Positions 27,094-36,660 of a DNA stretch of 64,000 nt are shown in pieces (the stretch's first letter is position 1; every line of letters starts with the position of its first letter). The DNA comes from Candidatus Binatia bacterium (GTDB taxonomy: Bacteria; Desulfobacterota; Binatia; HRBIN30). The position numbers were made by a program, and so were the translations under genes. Below the pieces are notes generated by a model. It was not told the origin of the DNA, ran no database searches, and was given only the letters and a program-made list of their open reading frames with translations. The stretch is from contig CALAMI010000010.1 in assembly GCA_937925685.1 (NCBI GenBank), positions 186,001 to 250,000 of the forward strand, in the 5' to 3' direction.

Positions 27094-28587
27094 CTACGGC
27101 GAGCGCCGCCGTTTCGACGACGGCAGGATGCCCATCATTTCTCGGTATTTTGCCACCGTGCGGCGGGCGATGCCGACGTTCTCTCGTGCAAGCATCTTGG
27201 CAATCTGCTGGTCGCTAAGTGGATTACAGGGATCTTCCTCGGCGATGATTGCGCGGATGCGCTCCTTGACGCTTTCTGCGGAAACTTCATCGCCATCTGC
27301 TGTTTGTAGGCTTGAGGTGAAGAAAAACTTCAGTTCAAACGTTCCCTGAGGCGTGTGCACGTACTTGTTTGCGGTGGCTCGGCTAACGGTAGATTCGTGC
27401 ATACCTACGTCCATGGCAACATCTTTAAGAACGAGCGGCTTTAGGTGCGAAATTCCGTGCTCAAAAAACGCGCGTTGAAATTTCACGATGCTCTGAGTGA
27501 CCAGGTAAACGGTACGTTGGCGCTGCTGAATGCTTTTAATGAGCCAAGCAGCCGAACGCAGTTTGTCTTGCACGTACCTTTTCGCCTCTCCGTTCCCTGC
27601 CGTGCTCAGAACCTGGCGGTAGTAGTTACTCACGCGCAGGCGTGGCAAGCCATCGTCATTTAAAGTCACAACGAAGTCATCTCCGATCTTATGAACGAAC
27701 ACGTCCGGCGTAACATAACGTACCTCCCCTTCGTCAAAGTCGCGGCCTGGTTTGGGCTCGAGCGTCGCAATATGCTTGGCAGCCGCAGCCACCTCGCTTG
27801 GCGAGACGCCGAGCTCCTTGGCAATTCGGTCATAGCGACGACCTTCTAAGAGACCGAGGCAGTCGCGAACGATACGGTAGGCTAAGGAGTTCTCCTCTCC
27901 CGCAGCACGCAACTGGATAAGCAAGCACTCGCGGAGATCTCTTGCCCCTACACCCGGAGGGTCTAGCTCTTGGATGCGGTGCAAAACGCGTAAAACAGAG
28001 TCGAAGTCCTGACGCAATTGAAAGGCAACGTCCTCTAACGCAATCGTGAGGTATCCATCTTTATCGAGGTGTCCAAGTAGTACGGCAGCGATTGGCTCCT
28101 CCTCGGCTGGGATTCCGTTCATGCGCAACTGCCAAATCAAATGTTCCATCAGCGACATGCGCTTCAGGGGCATGTTCTCTAAAGGTCGGCGCTCCTCGTC
28201 CTCCTCATCCCGATCGGATGGCTCCTCAGCAGCGGCGGCTTGCCAGTCGTTGCTATAGTTTTGTAGGTATTCTCTCCAGTCAATGTCGGTGAGCCGATCC
28301 GAAGCGCCCACCTCCTCTGTTGTTTCCCGCACCACCGCTGGCTCAGACCACTGCGTATCCGTAGCCGACGTTCCTAAGCCCCCTTCGTCAGTTAGTTTTT
28401 GCCGCTCGATTTGTGGAGAGGTTTCTTCAACGTCTTCTTCCAGGGTCGGATTCTCTTCGAGTTCCTGGCTGATGATTTCCTCGAGTTCCTGCCGAGATAC
28501 CTGCAAAATCTTAATGGCCTGACGCAGCTGCGGCGTCATGACCAACTGCTGACTGAGCTTCTGGTACAGCTTTGTTTCCAGTGCCAT
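27094..28587 (-). CDS. rpoN: RNA polymerase sigma-54 factor
   Basis: A 497-residue sigma-54. The N-terminal Gln/Leu-rich region I (QKLSQQLVMTPQLRQAIKILQ) binds enhancer-dependent activators. An acidic region II is followed by the core-binding and helix-turn-helix regions (SHLKPLVLKDVAMDVGMHESTVSRATANKYVHTPQG), and the RpoN box ARRTVAKYREMMGI lies at the C-terminus. It is the third-to-last stage of the lpt operon. No sigma-54 activator is in the window. Confidence 0.98.
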   Translation of the reverse strand: MALETKLYQKLSQQLVMTPQLRQAIKILQVSRQELEEIISQELEENPTLEEDVEETSPQIERQKLTDEGGLGTSATDTQWSEPAVVRETTEEVGASDRLTDIDWREYLQNYSNDWQAAAAEEPSDRDEEDEERRPLENMPLKRMSLMEHLIWQLRMNGIPAEEEPIAAVLLGHLDKDGYLTIALEDVAFQLRQDFDSVLRVLHRIQELDPPGVGARDLRECLLIQLRAAGEENSLAYRIVRDCLGLLEGRRYDRIAKELGVSPSEVAAAAKHIATLEPKPGRDFDEGEVRYVTPDVFVHKIGDDFVVTLNDDGLPRLRVSNYYRQVLSTAGNGEAKRYVQDKLRSAAWLIKSIQQRQRTVYLVTQSIVKFQRAFFEHGISHLKPLVLKDVAMDVGMHESTVSRATANKYVHTPQGTFELKFFFTSSLQTADGDEVSAESVKERIRAIIAEEDPCNPLSDQQIAKMLARENVGIARRTVAKYREMMGILPSSKRRRSP

Positions 28588-28592
28588 GGCAA

Positions 28593-29348
28593 TTAAAGCT
28601 GAAACTGGTTGCCAAGATACGCACTGCGTACGCGTTCACTCACTGCGATCGCAGCTGGCGGACCCTCCTCAATGACGACTCCGTCAGCGAGGATGTAGGC
28701 GCGATCACAGATGCCCAAAGTTTCCCGCACGTTATGATCCGTAATCAACACTCCAATACCTCGCTGCTTCAGTTGCCCGATCATTTGCTGCACATCCAAA
28801 ATAGCAAGAGGGTCTATGCCTGCAAAAGGCTCATCGAGCAACATGAAATGTGGCTGTGTCACCAAGGCCCGTGCGATTTCCACTCGTCGGCGTTCACCGC
28901 CAGAAAGTTCGAACCCTTTGTTCTTGGCCACGTGATGGACGCCCAGCTCTACCATAAGCGCCTGTGCGCGGGCTTCACGCTCGGCGCGGCTCAATGGCAG
29001 CGTTTCTAAGACTGCCAGGAGATTCTCCTCTACGGTGAGCTTACGAAAGATCGACGCTTCTTGCGGTAAGTAACTGATCCCCAAGCGTGCCCGTGCATAG
29101 AGAGGCAGCTGACCAATGTCGTTGCCGTTGAACAGAACGCGCCCGGAATCCGGGCGCACGAGTCCAACTAATATGTGAAACGTTGTTGTCTTTCCCGCCC
29201 CGTTCGGGCCCAGAAGACCAACAATCTCGCCTCCCCGAACTTCTAAGGAGACGTCGCGAACTACCGTGCGCCTGCGGTAGCTTTTACAAAGTTCCACTCC
29301 ACACAAGGTGCGATTGGATCTCAACGGTCCGCGGTTGTGGTCGTTCAT
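28593..29348 (-). CDS. lptB: LPS export ABC transporter ATP-binding protein LptB
   Basis: ATPase that powers extraction of lipopolysaccharide from the inner membrane through LptFG. The 251-residue protein has Walker [11 protein letters not shown]-loop [15 protein letters not shown], signature [15 protein letters not shown], Walker [14 protein letters not shown] and H-loop TDHNV. The [17 protein letters not shown] string is specific to LptB. The start overlaps the lptA stop (ATGA), and rpoN follows 5 bases later. About 15 extra residues precede the usual start. Confidence 0.97.
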   Translation of the reverse strand: MNDHNRGPLRSNRTLCGVELCKSYRRRTVVRDVSLEVRGGEIVGLLGPNGAGKTTTFHILVGLVRPDSGRVLFNGNDIGQLPLYARARLGISYLPQEASIFRKLTVEENLLAVLETLPLSRAEREARAQALMVELGVHHVAKNKGFELSGGERRRVEIARALVTQPHFMLLDEPFAGIDPLAILDVQQMIGQLKQRGIGVLITDHNVRETLGICDRAYILADGVVIEEGPPAAIAVSERVRSAYLGNQFQL

Positions 29349-29953
29349 CGGCTTCCTTTCCCAAGGCTTTCGCGTGTTCCGGCGGTCCCTGGATAGAGGA
29401 CGGCTTGCACGCGTCCCTTTCCGCCGTCAATGACACTGCGTCGTTCGTCGAGGTATACAGTAACAGTCTCCCCCCGCACCTCGTTACGCCCATCGTGCAA
29501 TACGGCCGTGCCACGCAAAATGGCGACCCGTTTGGATTGATCGAACGTCGCTTCCTTCGCGGTTGCCCAACGTGTTCCTTGAGTCAGACGCACGTTACCC
29601 TGGGCACGGACCTCTTGAATCTCCATCTGATCCCCGGGGGAGAGAACGACGCGCACTTCATCCGCACCTAGGGTGAATTCCCCCTGTCGCACTTCGACAT
29701 TTCCCTGGTAAATCAACAGCCGCGATTCGTACTGGAATTCGAGCCGGTTTGCCTTGAGAAAAACCGGCTCACCTGTGCTGGAGAAGGAAAGGGTGCTCAG
29801 CCACTCGGCATGAGCCGCCTGGGGCTCTTGAGGAGGAGCGGAACCGTCGGGCCGCACCGTAGCGGGTATCCACGAGAGCAACGAGCATGCAGCGAGCACA
29901 AGGTAACTCGTGAAATTACAGCGGGGCGGAAAACCTCTTTGTTTTCGCTTCAT
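29345..29953 (-). CDS. lptA: LPS transport periplasmic protein LptA (OstA-like)
   Basis: A 202-residue exported beta-jellyroll protein that bridges LPS across the periplasm. A signal peptide covers about 1-35. The OstA/LptA pattern is seen: [38 protein letters not shown], then [52 protein letters not shown] (given here in part only as key region 130-175). The start overlaps lptC by 38 bases and the stop overlaps lptB. Confidence 0.92.
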   Translation of the reverse strand: MKRKQRGFPPRCNFTSYLVLAACSLLSWIPATVRPDGSAPPQEPQAAHAEWLSTLSFSSTGEPVFLKANRLEFQYESRLLIYQGNVEVRQGEFTLGADEVRVVLSPGDQMEIQEVRAQGNVRLTQGTRWATAKEATFDQSKRVAILRGTAVLHDGRNEVRGETVTVYLDERRSVIDGGKGRVQAVLYPGTAGTRESLGKGSR

Positions 29954-30512
29954 CTGGTCGCAACACCATGCGCACGTCGCCGGTTAACAATAGGCGACTC
30001 GAAGGCAAATCTACCTCCAGCGTGGTCCCCGTCAGTTCGAGCCCTGCTCCCTTTAGGTTCACAGGCCCAGGCGAGGAAATTTTCTCCGTCTGGCGCTCGT
30101 AAGCTGCCGAAGGCAATGACAGTTCGTAAGGCCCGAGAACGAATTCTACCCCTCCACTGACTTCTACAGCTTGGAGCTCGGCACCATCGAGGCGGATCCG
30201 ACCCAAATTGCTGTGGATCCCGATGGATCGCCCGTCCTTCAGATACCAGGTGAGGGTTACGTTACGGATAGAGGCTTCGTTGTGTTTCTGATTGTACTCG
30301 ACTTCAGCCGCGGACACTTCCCAAACCTTCATTCCATTCTTGATCTGCACGCGATGAAAGTCGCGGGCACGCTGGGTGATGCCCGGAGCCAGATCTGCAA
30401 TCTCCGGCAGTACGAACTCTCGCCGTCCTAGCGTCTTCCACAACTGAACCGCCAAGAGCACGAGCAGGACCGCGGAGAGCAGGAACAAAACGTGAAACGC
30501 TCTAAGCTTCAT
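29916..30512 (-). CDS. lptC: LPS export protein LptC
   Basis: A 198-residue protein with one N-terminal transmembrane helix (about 7-24) and a periplasmic OstA-like domain: KVWEVSAAEVEYN, VTLTWYLKDGRS, IRLDGAELQAVEVSGGVEF. LptC receives LPS from LptB2FG and passes it to LptA. It is the first gene of the lptC-lptA-lptB-rpoN-hpf-ptsN-ptsH operon. KdsC/KdsD, often upstream, are not here. Confidence 0.88.
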   Translation of the reverse strand: MKLRAFHVLFLLSAVLLVLLAVQLWKTLGRREFVLPEIADLAPGITQRARDFHRVQIKNGMKVWEVSAAEVEYNQKHNEASIRNVTLTWYLKDGRSIGIHSNLGRIRLDGAELQAVEVSGGVEFVLGPYELSLPSAAYERQTEKISSPGPVNLKGAGLELTGTTLEVDLPSSRLLLTGDVRMVLRPDEAKTKRFSAPL

Positions 30513-31042
30513 GGTTCGACCACATGCTTTTGCTTGTTACCATCGCACCCGCAGGGCGTAAAGCGTACGCTTTTTCTCCTGCCCCTCCCAGACGCAACCG
30601 CGGGTGCCTGCCCGGAGGTTCCATCGTATCGTACCCCGCGCAGTTGCCGCCCGAGCGCCATGCGGAGGCGCGTCACCCTCGACAAGGTCTGTGGGACAGA
30701 GCGAGAAAAATCCAAGCCTGCCCCTGGCAATTGTATTGAGTAGAAGGTCGGGCACTTGATTTGGCCGCGGGGCTAGTTCCAGGAGTGAAAACCCCTGTGC
30801 CCGGCGGAGGCTGTCGACGCTCGGGGATATTTGCCGCCCCTAAATGTTGGTTGCCACGGCACCCGTTAGGGGGAACTGTGTGTTGCGTTTCAATGGCGAA
30901 GCGTGCTACAGCTCGCCGCGTGGTTCGCGGTGAAGGCAACTTGCAGTCCGGGAACCCGCGAAGAAGCGAGCAGCCCAGGGCCACGCTTGGTGCCGTTCCC
31001 CGCAACACGGGTTAATTTTCAATCTTGCAAGGGGAAGGTACC
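30513..31042. other. Long intergenic region with structured sequence upstream of the cold-shock gene
   Basis: 530 bases between divergent lptC and the cold-shock gene, with no convincing ORF. It should hold the promoters of both. It contains the second copy of a 16-base motif at 30824-30839 and a CCCCTAA/TTAGGGG stem (30837-30843 with 30866-30872). A long structured 5' leader is common for cold-shock mRNAs, so part of this may be one. No tmRNA, SRP, RNase P or 6S consensus was recognised. Confidence 0.5.
30823..30873. repeat. Hairpin element with shared 16-base motif (copy 2)
   Basis: GGGATATTTGCCGCCC at 30824-30839 is identical to 25681-25696 in the same orientation. Here it can fold as GGGG, 10-base loop, CCCC, or its 3' end can pair CCCCTAA with TTAGGGG at 30866-30872; the two folds are mutually exclusive. 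Confidence 0.45.
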
Positions 31043-31246
31043 ATGGTTCAAGGCACCGTAAAGTGGTTCAATGGGCAAAAGGGCTATGGGTTTATCACCA
31101 AGGACGATGGCCAAGACGTCTTCGTGCATTACACGGCCATCAACGGCCAAGGCTTTCGCTCATTACAAGAGGGGCAGCGCGTTGAGTTTGAAATCACCCA
31201 AGGCCCGAAGGGTTTGCAAGCCGCGAACGTTACAAAAATTTCGTGA
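31043..31246 (+). CDS. csp: Cold-shock domain protein
   Basis: A 67-residue single-strand nucleic-acid binding protein of the CspA family. RNP1 is [11 protein letters not shown] and RNP2 is DVFVHYTAI; the N-terminus [15 protein letters not shown] is canonical. It acts as an RNA chaperone or antiterminator. ATG 31043 is preceded by AAGGGGAAGG at 31029-31038. A 31256-31297 stem-loop follows as a likely terminator. Confidence 0.97.
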   Translation: MVQGTVKWFNGQKGYGFITKDDGQDVFVHYTAINGQGFRSLQEGQRVEFEITQGPKGLQAANVTKIS

Positions 31247-31255
31247 TCGCTTGAC

Positions 31256-31297
31256 CTCCGCCTGCCTCGGCCGCTTACCGCGCGCAGGTGGAGTTTC
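31256..31297 (+). terminator. Likely intrinsic terminator after the cold-shock gene
   Basis: CTCCGCCTGC (31256-31265) pairs with GCAGGTGGAG (31284-31293) with one mismatch, followed by a short TTTCT. It lies 10 bases after the csp stop. Confidence 0.5.
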
Positions 31298-31389
31298 TCG
31301 CCCCTTAAGGAGCCCGGCCTCGGGAATTGGGCTTGGTGGCGGGGCCAGGAGGCTTGCCTCCGTTCGCTTTTAGCCTTTGGCGTCTCAAC

Positions 31390-32115
31390 ATGAATTCGGC
31401 CCGCCTCGCTGCTTGGTCAGTTCATCTCTACACCGGCCTTGGCGCCGTTCTCGGGTTTCTGGGGCTCGAGGCAATTGCGCGCGACCAGTATGCCCTGGCC
31501 TTCCTTTGGATGGCTGTAGCCACGTTGATCGACAGCACCGATGGCAGTTTAGCGCGGCGCTTTCACGTCAAGCAGGTGCTACCCACGTTTGACGGCTCTC
31601 GGTTGGACGACATTGTGGATTACTTGAATTACGTCGTCGTGCCGGTTGTTTTAGCTTACGACGCGGAACTGGTGCCTCCTACCCTGTGGGGTCGCCTGGT
31701 TTGCGCGGCGCCGCTGCTTGCCAGTGGTTACGGCTTCTGTCAGATCGACGCGAAAACGGAAGATCACTTTTTCAAGGGCTTCCCCTCTTATTGGAACGTG
31801 GTCGTCTTTTACCTGTACGTTTTAGGACTACCGACATGGCTCAATGTATGCACCCTTCTGGTATTTTCGGTGCTCGTCTTCGTGCCGATTCGTTATTTGT
31901 ATCCCAGCCGCAATCCGGTGGCGCGACGGACAACGATCCTCTTGGGGATGATTTGGGGAGTCCTCCTCTTCGTGCTGCTCGCCCAGTTTCCTCAGCCGTC
32001 CAAGGCTCTGGGATGGTCCTCGCTGTTCTTCCCGATCTACTATATCGCTTTGTCGGTTCATCTCGACTGGAAGACACGGACGAAAACTCAACCTGTGGAG
32101 CCAATAAGGAACTGA
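31390..32115 (+). CDS. pcs: Phosphatidylcholine synthase
   Basis: A 241-residue membrane CDP-alcohol phosphatidyltransferase that joins choline to CDP-diacylglycerol. The catalytic motif is visible as D48-x2-DG-x2-AR-x12-G-x3-D-x3-D77 (IDSTDGSLARRF...GSRLDDIVDYLNY). The 12-residue gap and NY ending are typical of Pcs as against other family members. About eight hydrophobic segments are present. ATG 31390 is chosen over an upstream extension from 31327. It implies phosphatidylcholine in the membranes if choline is available. Confidence 0.9.
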   Translation: MNSARLAAWSVHLYTGLGAVLGFLGLEAIARDQYALAFLWMAVATLIDSTDGSLARRFHVKQVLPTFDGSRLDDIVDYLNYVVVPVVLAYDAELVPPTLWGRLVCAAPLLASGYGFCQIDAKTEDHFFKGFPSYWNVVVFYLYVLGLPTWLNVCTLLVFSVLVFVPIRYLYPSRNPVARRTTILLGMIWGVLLFVLLAQFPQPSKALGWSSLFFPIYYIALSVHLDWKTRTKTQPVEPIRN

Positions 32116-32506
32116 GCAACGTGAATCTTGCCGCCGCGATGACTGTTACCCATGTGCAACGCCGTGGCGGAAGCTCATCGACCGGTCCCAAGATAAAACC
32201 TCTCAGCGACCGTTCTGCCGGCACTTAAGCTGCGTGCGCCGTGTTTTGCAGTGGATTGCGTTGTGCCCGAGGCGTCCCCACGAAATTGCCGGTTGAGCCC
32301 AACCGGCTGTGAGCGTCATGACGAACTGTGCGATGCTTCTGCGGATACGCTAAATGGCGGTTTTGAAGCCTTTTCCCATCGCTTGCCGCAAGGTGGCAGT
32401 CCGTTGCAAAGCTAAGTGACTGCCGACAATGCCGGGGCTTCATCGCATCTTGCCTTGTGTTCTCTGCTGGGCTGAAATACGAGCACCAAGAGGGAGAAAA
32501 GAACTC
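32116..32506. other. Intergenic region between pcs and the propeller/di-heme gene
   Basis: 391 bases with no gene supported. A perfect inverted repeat GCCGGTT, 6-base loop, AACCGGC at 32288-32307 could be an operator or a terminator for pcs without a T-tract. Confidence 0.5.
32288..32307. repeat. Inverted repeat (7-bp arms)
   Basis: GCCGGTT-GAGCCC-AACCGGC. Seen directly; it may be a transcription terminator or operator. Confidence 0.45.
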
Positions 32507-35500
32507 GTGAGACTCGCAGCACAGCGTCGCCGGCGTGACACCCAACAACGGTTTACGGGTATCGCGAAATTGGCGATTTGTTTGTCGACGCTCTTAGCGT
32601 CGCTCCCGACTTCGGGTTTTGTGGCCTTCGAAAGCGGGCCTGTACGGCCCCTCGCTGTGGCTCCTGATGGAAGCCGCCTTTTTGCAGTCAACACCCCGGA
32701 CAACCGATTAGAAGTATTTTCCATCCTCGGAGATGGGTCTCTCCAGCACCTGACTTCCGTTGCGGTCGGGCTCGAACCTGTGGCAGTAGCGGCTCGCTCG
32801 GCCGAGGAGGTCTGGGTTGTGAACCACCTGTCAGATAGCGTGAGCGTGGTCAACCTCTCGCCGTTGCCGGGTCGCGTCGTCCGCACTTTGCTCGTTGGTG
32901 ACGAACCGCGAGACATTGTGTTTGCAGGGCCGAATCGGTCGCGTGCCTTTATCACCACTGCCCACCGCGGACAGAACGTGCCATATGATCCGCAGTTTAC
33001 GACACCAGGGATCGGCCGCGCGGACGTCTGGGTGTTCGACGCTGAAAATTTGGGGGGCAACTTGGGTGGAACCCCGCTCACGATCGTGCAACTTTTTGGG
33101 GATACGCCACGAGCTCTGGCTGCCACCGCAGATGGTAGCCGGGTCTACGCTGCCGTGTTTCACTCCGGGAACCAAACCACGGCGATTGGCGAGCGCCTAG
33201 TGTGTGACGGCGGAGCGACTGCAGGGCCGTGTACGGTCTCAGGAGTCGTGATGCCCGGAGGGCTTCCGCCGCCGAACGAGAACTTTGAACACAAGAAAGG
33301 GCCCGAAGTCGGTCTCATTTTGAAATTCGACCGCACAACCGGCCGTTGGCGCGACACCCTCGGGCGCGATTGGACAGGCGCAGTTCGGTTCAACTTGCCC
33401 GATTACGACGTTTTCACCATCGATGCCTTTGCCAATCCTCCGCAGGAGTTGTCGCAGGGCCGTTATGCCGGGGTGGGGACGATTTTATTCAATATGGTGG
33501 TGAATCCAGCTAGCGGGCGCGTCTATGTCAGCAACACCGAAGCCCGAAATGAAACCCGATTCGAGGGCCCAGGAATTTTCGGCGGCTCCAGCGTACGTGG
33601 TCATCTCCACGAAGCGCGGATCACCGTGCTCGATGGCAGTAACGTGTTGCCGCGCCATCTGAACAAACACATTAACTACAACGCGGTGCCGTCCACCGCG
33701 GGGGTAGCGCGAGCAAGCCTGGCCACCCCCTTGGACATGGCAATCACACAGGACGGTTCGACCCTTTATCTCGCCGCTTTTGGGTCAAGTAAGGTCGGCA
33801 TTTTTTCCACTGCGGAGCTAGAGGCAGACACTTTCGTCCCCTCTCCCCGAAACCACATTGAGGTTTTTGGGGGTGGGCCTAGCGGGCTGGCTCTCAACGA
33901 AGCAGCAAACCGCCTCTACGTGCTGACTCGTTTTGACAACGCAATCGCAGAGATCGATCTTGCGAAACGGCGGGAGGTTCGCCGGTTGTGGCTTCACAAC
34001 CCCGAGCCGTTTTCCGTGATTAGTGGACGCAAGTTTCTGTACGATGCGAGATTGACGTCGAGTAATGGCGAAGCGTCGTGTGCGAGCTGTCACGTTTTTG
34101 CGGATGTCGATTCGTTGGCGTGGGACCTGGGGAATCCCGACGACGTCGTTCAGCCGAATCCCAACCCTTTTCGCATAGGACCCGTTGGTGACGCCAGTTT
34201 TCACCCCCTGAAAGGCCCAATGACCACACAGACCCTGCGGGGGCTAGCAAACCATGGTCCGATGCATTGGCGGGGCGACAGAACTGGGGCACATGTCTCT
34301 GGCGGGGCCGCACTAGACGAAGCGGCCGCCTTTAAAGCATTCAACGTAGCCTTCGAGGGGTTGCTTGGACGAAAGCAGCGGTTGACCGAAGAGCAGATGC
34401 AGCGTTTTACCGACTTCATCTTGCAAGTGATCCCTCCGCCGAACCCAGTGCGCCGGCTGGACAATTCGCTTACTCCGGAGCAAGAAGCTGGCCGCAACTT
34501 TTATTTCAGCGCGCCTGTCGATGCTGGTTCATTGACATGTAACTTTTGCCATACGCTCAACCCGACCGCGGGATTCTTCGGCACCGAAGGGCTATCCAGT
34601 TTCGAGGGCGAAACTCAGCATTTCAAAATACCCCATTTGCGCAACGCTTACGCAAAAATCGGTATGTTCGGGATGTTGCCGCATCCACAAGTCCCTGGAG
34701 GACCCAGTGGACACCAGGGAGATCAGATTCGTGGCTTTGGGTTTTTGCACGATGGGACGGTGGATACCTTGTTCCGCTTCTTCACAGCTACCGTCTTTAC
34801 TTTTCCGAGCGACTTAGAGCGTCGACAAGTGGAGCACTTCATTCTCGCTTTTGATTCCAACTTGGCGCCGGTCGTGGGGCAGCAAATCACGTTGAACGCA
34901 ACCAACGGTGCTACTGTTGCACCGCGCATCGAGCTTTTGCTCAACCGCGCTGCTGCGGGAGAATGTGATCTCGTTGTGAAAGCCACCGTAGGTTCTGAGC
35001 CCCGCGGCTGGTATCGCACTGCATCAGGATATTTCCAGCCCGAACGTAAGCAGGAGCCGCCTTGGAGCGATAACGACGTGCGCTCGCTGGCGATGACGTC
35101 AGGTCAGGAAGTTACGTATACTTGTGTGCCCCCGGGAGAGGGTGTCCGCATCGCTTTGGATCGAGATCAGGATGGCGTGTTCGATGGAGATGAGCGGGAT
35201 GCTGGGACCGATCCCGGGGACCCCTTGAGCTTGCCAAACAGCGCGATCGTGTGTACGAGCCTCTACAATCTGCTCTCCCCGAAACTTACGATAACCAAAA
35301 ACCAACCTCCGATTGGTGACGAAACACTTCGCCTGCGGGTCGACGTTCTACTCAGCGGCTCGTCATCGGCCATCGACCCTATGGCGACTGGGTTGCAGGT
35401 GCGGATTGACGATGCTCTGGGGAACTCGCTCTACAATCGCGTCGTTCCTCGTGGAGAGGGAGCCACCGGTGGTTATCCCGGGTGGTTCGTCAACGCGCAG

Positions 35501-35794
35501 CGGACCCGCTGGACTTATCGAGACCCAAAGGGCGCACGCTCTCACGGCATCCATCGGGTTTCTGTGGAAGATCGCTCTAGGCAAACTCCGGGTCTTTACC
35601 GGGTTTCCTTGAAGGGGTCCAAGAGTGCGTTTGCGATAGATCCAGCTAGACTACCTGTAAAACTCACTGTTGTGCTGGGTGGGCCAAAGGAAGGAGCGAT
35701 CGGTTTGTGCGGCCAGATCGCGTTTGGTTCTGTCGGGGGATCCACGCCTTCCTGCACCGTAAGCGGGAACGGGAGTACCATCAGCTGCCGCTAG
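32507..35794 (+). CDS. Secreted beta-propeller/di-heme cytochrome (cytochrome-c-peroxidase-like) fusion
   Basis: A 1,095-residue exported protein from GTG 32507 (AGGGAGA upstream). After a signal peptide it has a YVTN-type propeller (about 30-490, repeats like GSRLFAVNTPDNRLEVF and GSTLYLAAFGSSKVGIF). A di-heme region follows: CASCH (Cys525-His529) and CNFCH (Cys678-His682). Conserved patterns such as MTTQTLRGLANHGPMHWRGD and FKIPHLRNAYAKIGMFG resemble the MauG/CCP superfamily. Near the C-terminus are an EF/thrombospondin-3-like DRDQDGVFDGDERDAGTDP and a beta-rich end. The electron partner and substrate are unknown. Confidence 0.8.
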   Translation: MRLAAQRRRRDTQQRFTGIAKLAICLSTLLASLPTSGFVAFESGPVRPLAVAPDGSRLFAVNTPDNRLEVFSILGDGSLQHLTSVAVGLEPVAVAARSAEEVWVVNHLSDSVSVVNLSPLPGRVVRTLLVGDEPRDIVFAGPNRSRAFITTAHRGQNVPYDPQFTTPGIGRADVWVFDAENLGGNLGGTPLTIVQLFGDTPRALAATADGSRVYAAVFHSGNQTTAIGERLVCDGGATAGPCTVSGVVMPGGLPPPNENFEHKKGPEVGLILKFDRTTGRWRDTLGRDWTGAVRFNLPDYDVFTIDAFANPPQELSQGRYAGVGTILFNMVVNPASGRVYVSNTEARNETRFEGPGIFGGSSVRGHLHEARITVLDGSNVLPRHLNKHINYNAVPSTAGVARASLATPLDMAITQDGSTLYLAAFGSSKVGIFSTAELEADTFVPSPRNHIEVFGGGPSGLALNEAANRLYVLTRFDNAIAEIDLAKRREVRRLWLHNPEPFSVISGRKFLYDARLTSSNGEASCASCHVFADVDSLAWDLGNPDDVVQPNPNPFRIGPVGDASFHPLKGPMTTQTLRGLANHGPMHWRGDRTGAHVSGGAALDEAAAFKAFNVAFEGLLGRKQRLTEEQMQRFTDFILQVIPPPNPVRRLDNSLTPEQEAGRNFYFSAPVDAGSLTCNFCHTLNPTAGFFGTEGLSSFEGETQHFKIPHLRNAYAKIGMFGMLPHPQVPGGPSGHQGDQIRGFGFLHDGTVDTLFRFFTATVFTFPSDLERRQVEHFILAFDSNLAPVVGQQITLNATNGATVAPRIELLLNRAAAGECDLVVKATVGSEPRGWYRTASGYFQPERKQEPPWSDNDVRSLAMTSGQEVTYTCVPPGEGVRIALDRDQDGVFDGDERDAGTDPGDPLSLPNSAIVCTSLYNLLSPKLTITKNQPPIGDETLRLRVDVLLSGSSSAIDPMATGLQVRIDDALGNSLYNRVVPRGEGATGGYPGWFVNAQRTRWTYRDPKGARSHGIHRVSVEDRSRQTPGLYRVSLKGSKSAFAIDPARLPVKLTVVLGGPKEGAIGLCGQIAFGSVGGSTPSCTVSGNGSTISCR

Positions 35795-35889
35795 TTAGCT
35801 CTCGGTCTGAGCGAAATCGAAGCCACCGTGCGCGGCCGGAAACCCGCGTCAACCCCATTGCGCCCGAGCTGCACTAGGGTGACGTCCTA

Positions 35890-36660
35890 TTACTTCGGCG
35901 GCATACGTAGCGCCCCGTCCAAGCGGATAGTCTCCCCATTGATGTAGGGGTTTTCAACAATGTGTAAGGCCAACGCGGCAAACTCTGTGGGTTTTCCCAA
36001 GCGCGAAGGAAAAGGGATGTTGGCCGCCAGCGCCTGGCGTTGTGGCTCGGGTAACAGCGCCAGCATGGGTGTATCGAACGTTCCCGGAGCGATCGTGACA
36101 CAACGGATTCCATCGCGGGCTAGGTCACGGGCAATCGGCAGAGTCATGCCCACCACGCCGCCTTTCGACGCAGAGTATGCCGCTTGACCGATCTGACCGT
36201 CGAATGCAGCGACCGACGCGGTGTTAATAATCACTCCACGCTCGCCTTCATCGTTGGGAGCATTTTTCAACATCTCCGTGGCTGCCAACCGAATGACGTT
36301 AAAAGTTCCAATGAGATTGACGCGCACACAAAGTTCGAACATCTCGAGGGGCATCGGCCCGGACTTGCCAGTGGTTTTCATTGCGGTGCCGACGCCGGCA
36401 CAGTTCACATTGACATGAATGGCCCCGAATTTGTCCAACGTTTGTTGAATTGCACTGGCTACATCCTTCTCACTGGTTACGTCCGCGGGGACGAAAATAG
36501 CCCGTTCGTTACCGAGTTCGTTTGCTAATTCTGCCCCTTTTGAGTTCGGCCGATCTAGAATCGCCGCTCGTGCTCCCCTGGCAACGAAAGCCCGAACCGT
36601 CGCTTCGCCGAGTCCAGAAGCTCCTCCGGTAACTAGCGCCACAGTTTTTTCTAACTTCAT
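35890..36660 (-). CDS. SDR family 3-hydroxyacyl-CoA dehydrogenase (type 2-like)
   Basis: A 256-residue [18 protein letters not shown] cofactor loop, D at the end of beta2 (ILDRPNS, so NAD preference), NCAG motif, and YSASK active site. [26 protein letters not shown] and [29 protein letters not shown] are typical of type-2 3-hydroxyacyl-CoA dehydrogenases/HSD17B10-like enzymes of fatty-acid or steroid side-chain oxidation. GGAAGGAG precedes ATG 36660. The exact substrate is not proven. Confidence 0.82.
   Translation of the reverse strand: MKLEKTVALVTGGASGLGEATVRAFVARGARAAILDRPNSKGAELANELGNERAIFVPADVTSEKDVASAIQQTLDKFGAIHVNVNCAGVGTAMKTTGKSGPMPLEMFELCVRVNLIGTFNVIRLAATEMLKNAPNDEGERGVIINTASVAAFDGQIGQAAYSASKGGVVGMTLPIARDLARDGIRCVTIAPGTFDTPMLALLPEPQRQALAANIPFPSRLGKPTEFAALALHIVENPYINGETIRLDGALRMPPK

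Noticed and set aside
30513-31042. 6S, SRP or tmRNA gene
   Set aside because: Structured, but no diagnostic sequence of these RNAs was found by eye; a covariance search would be needed.
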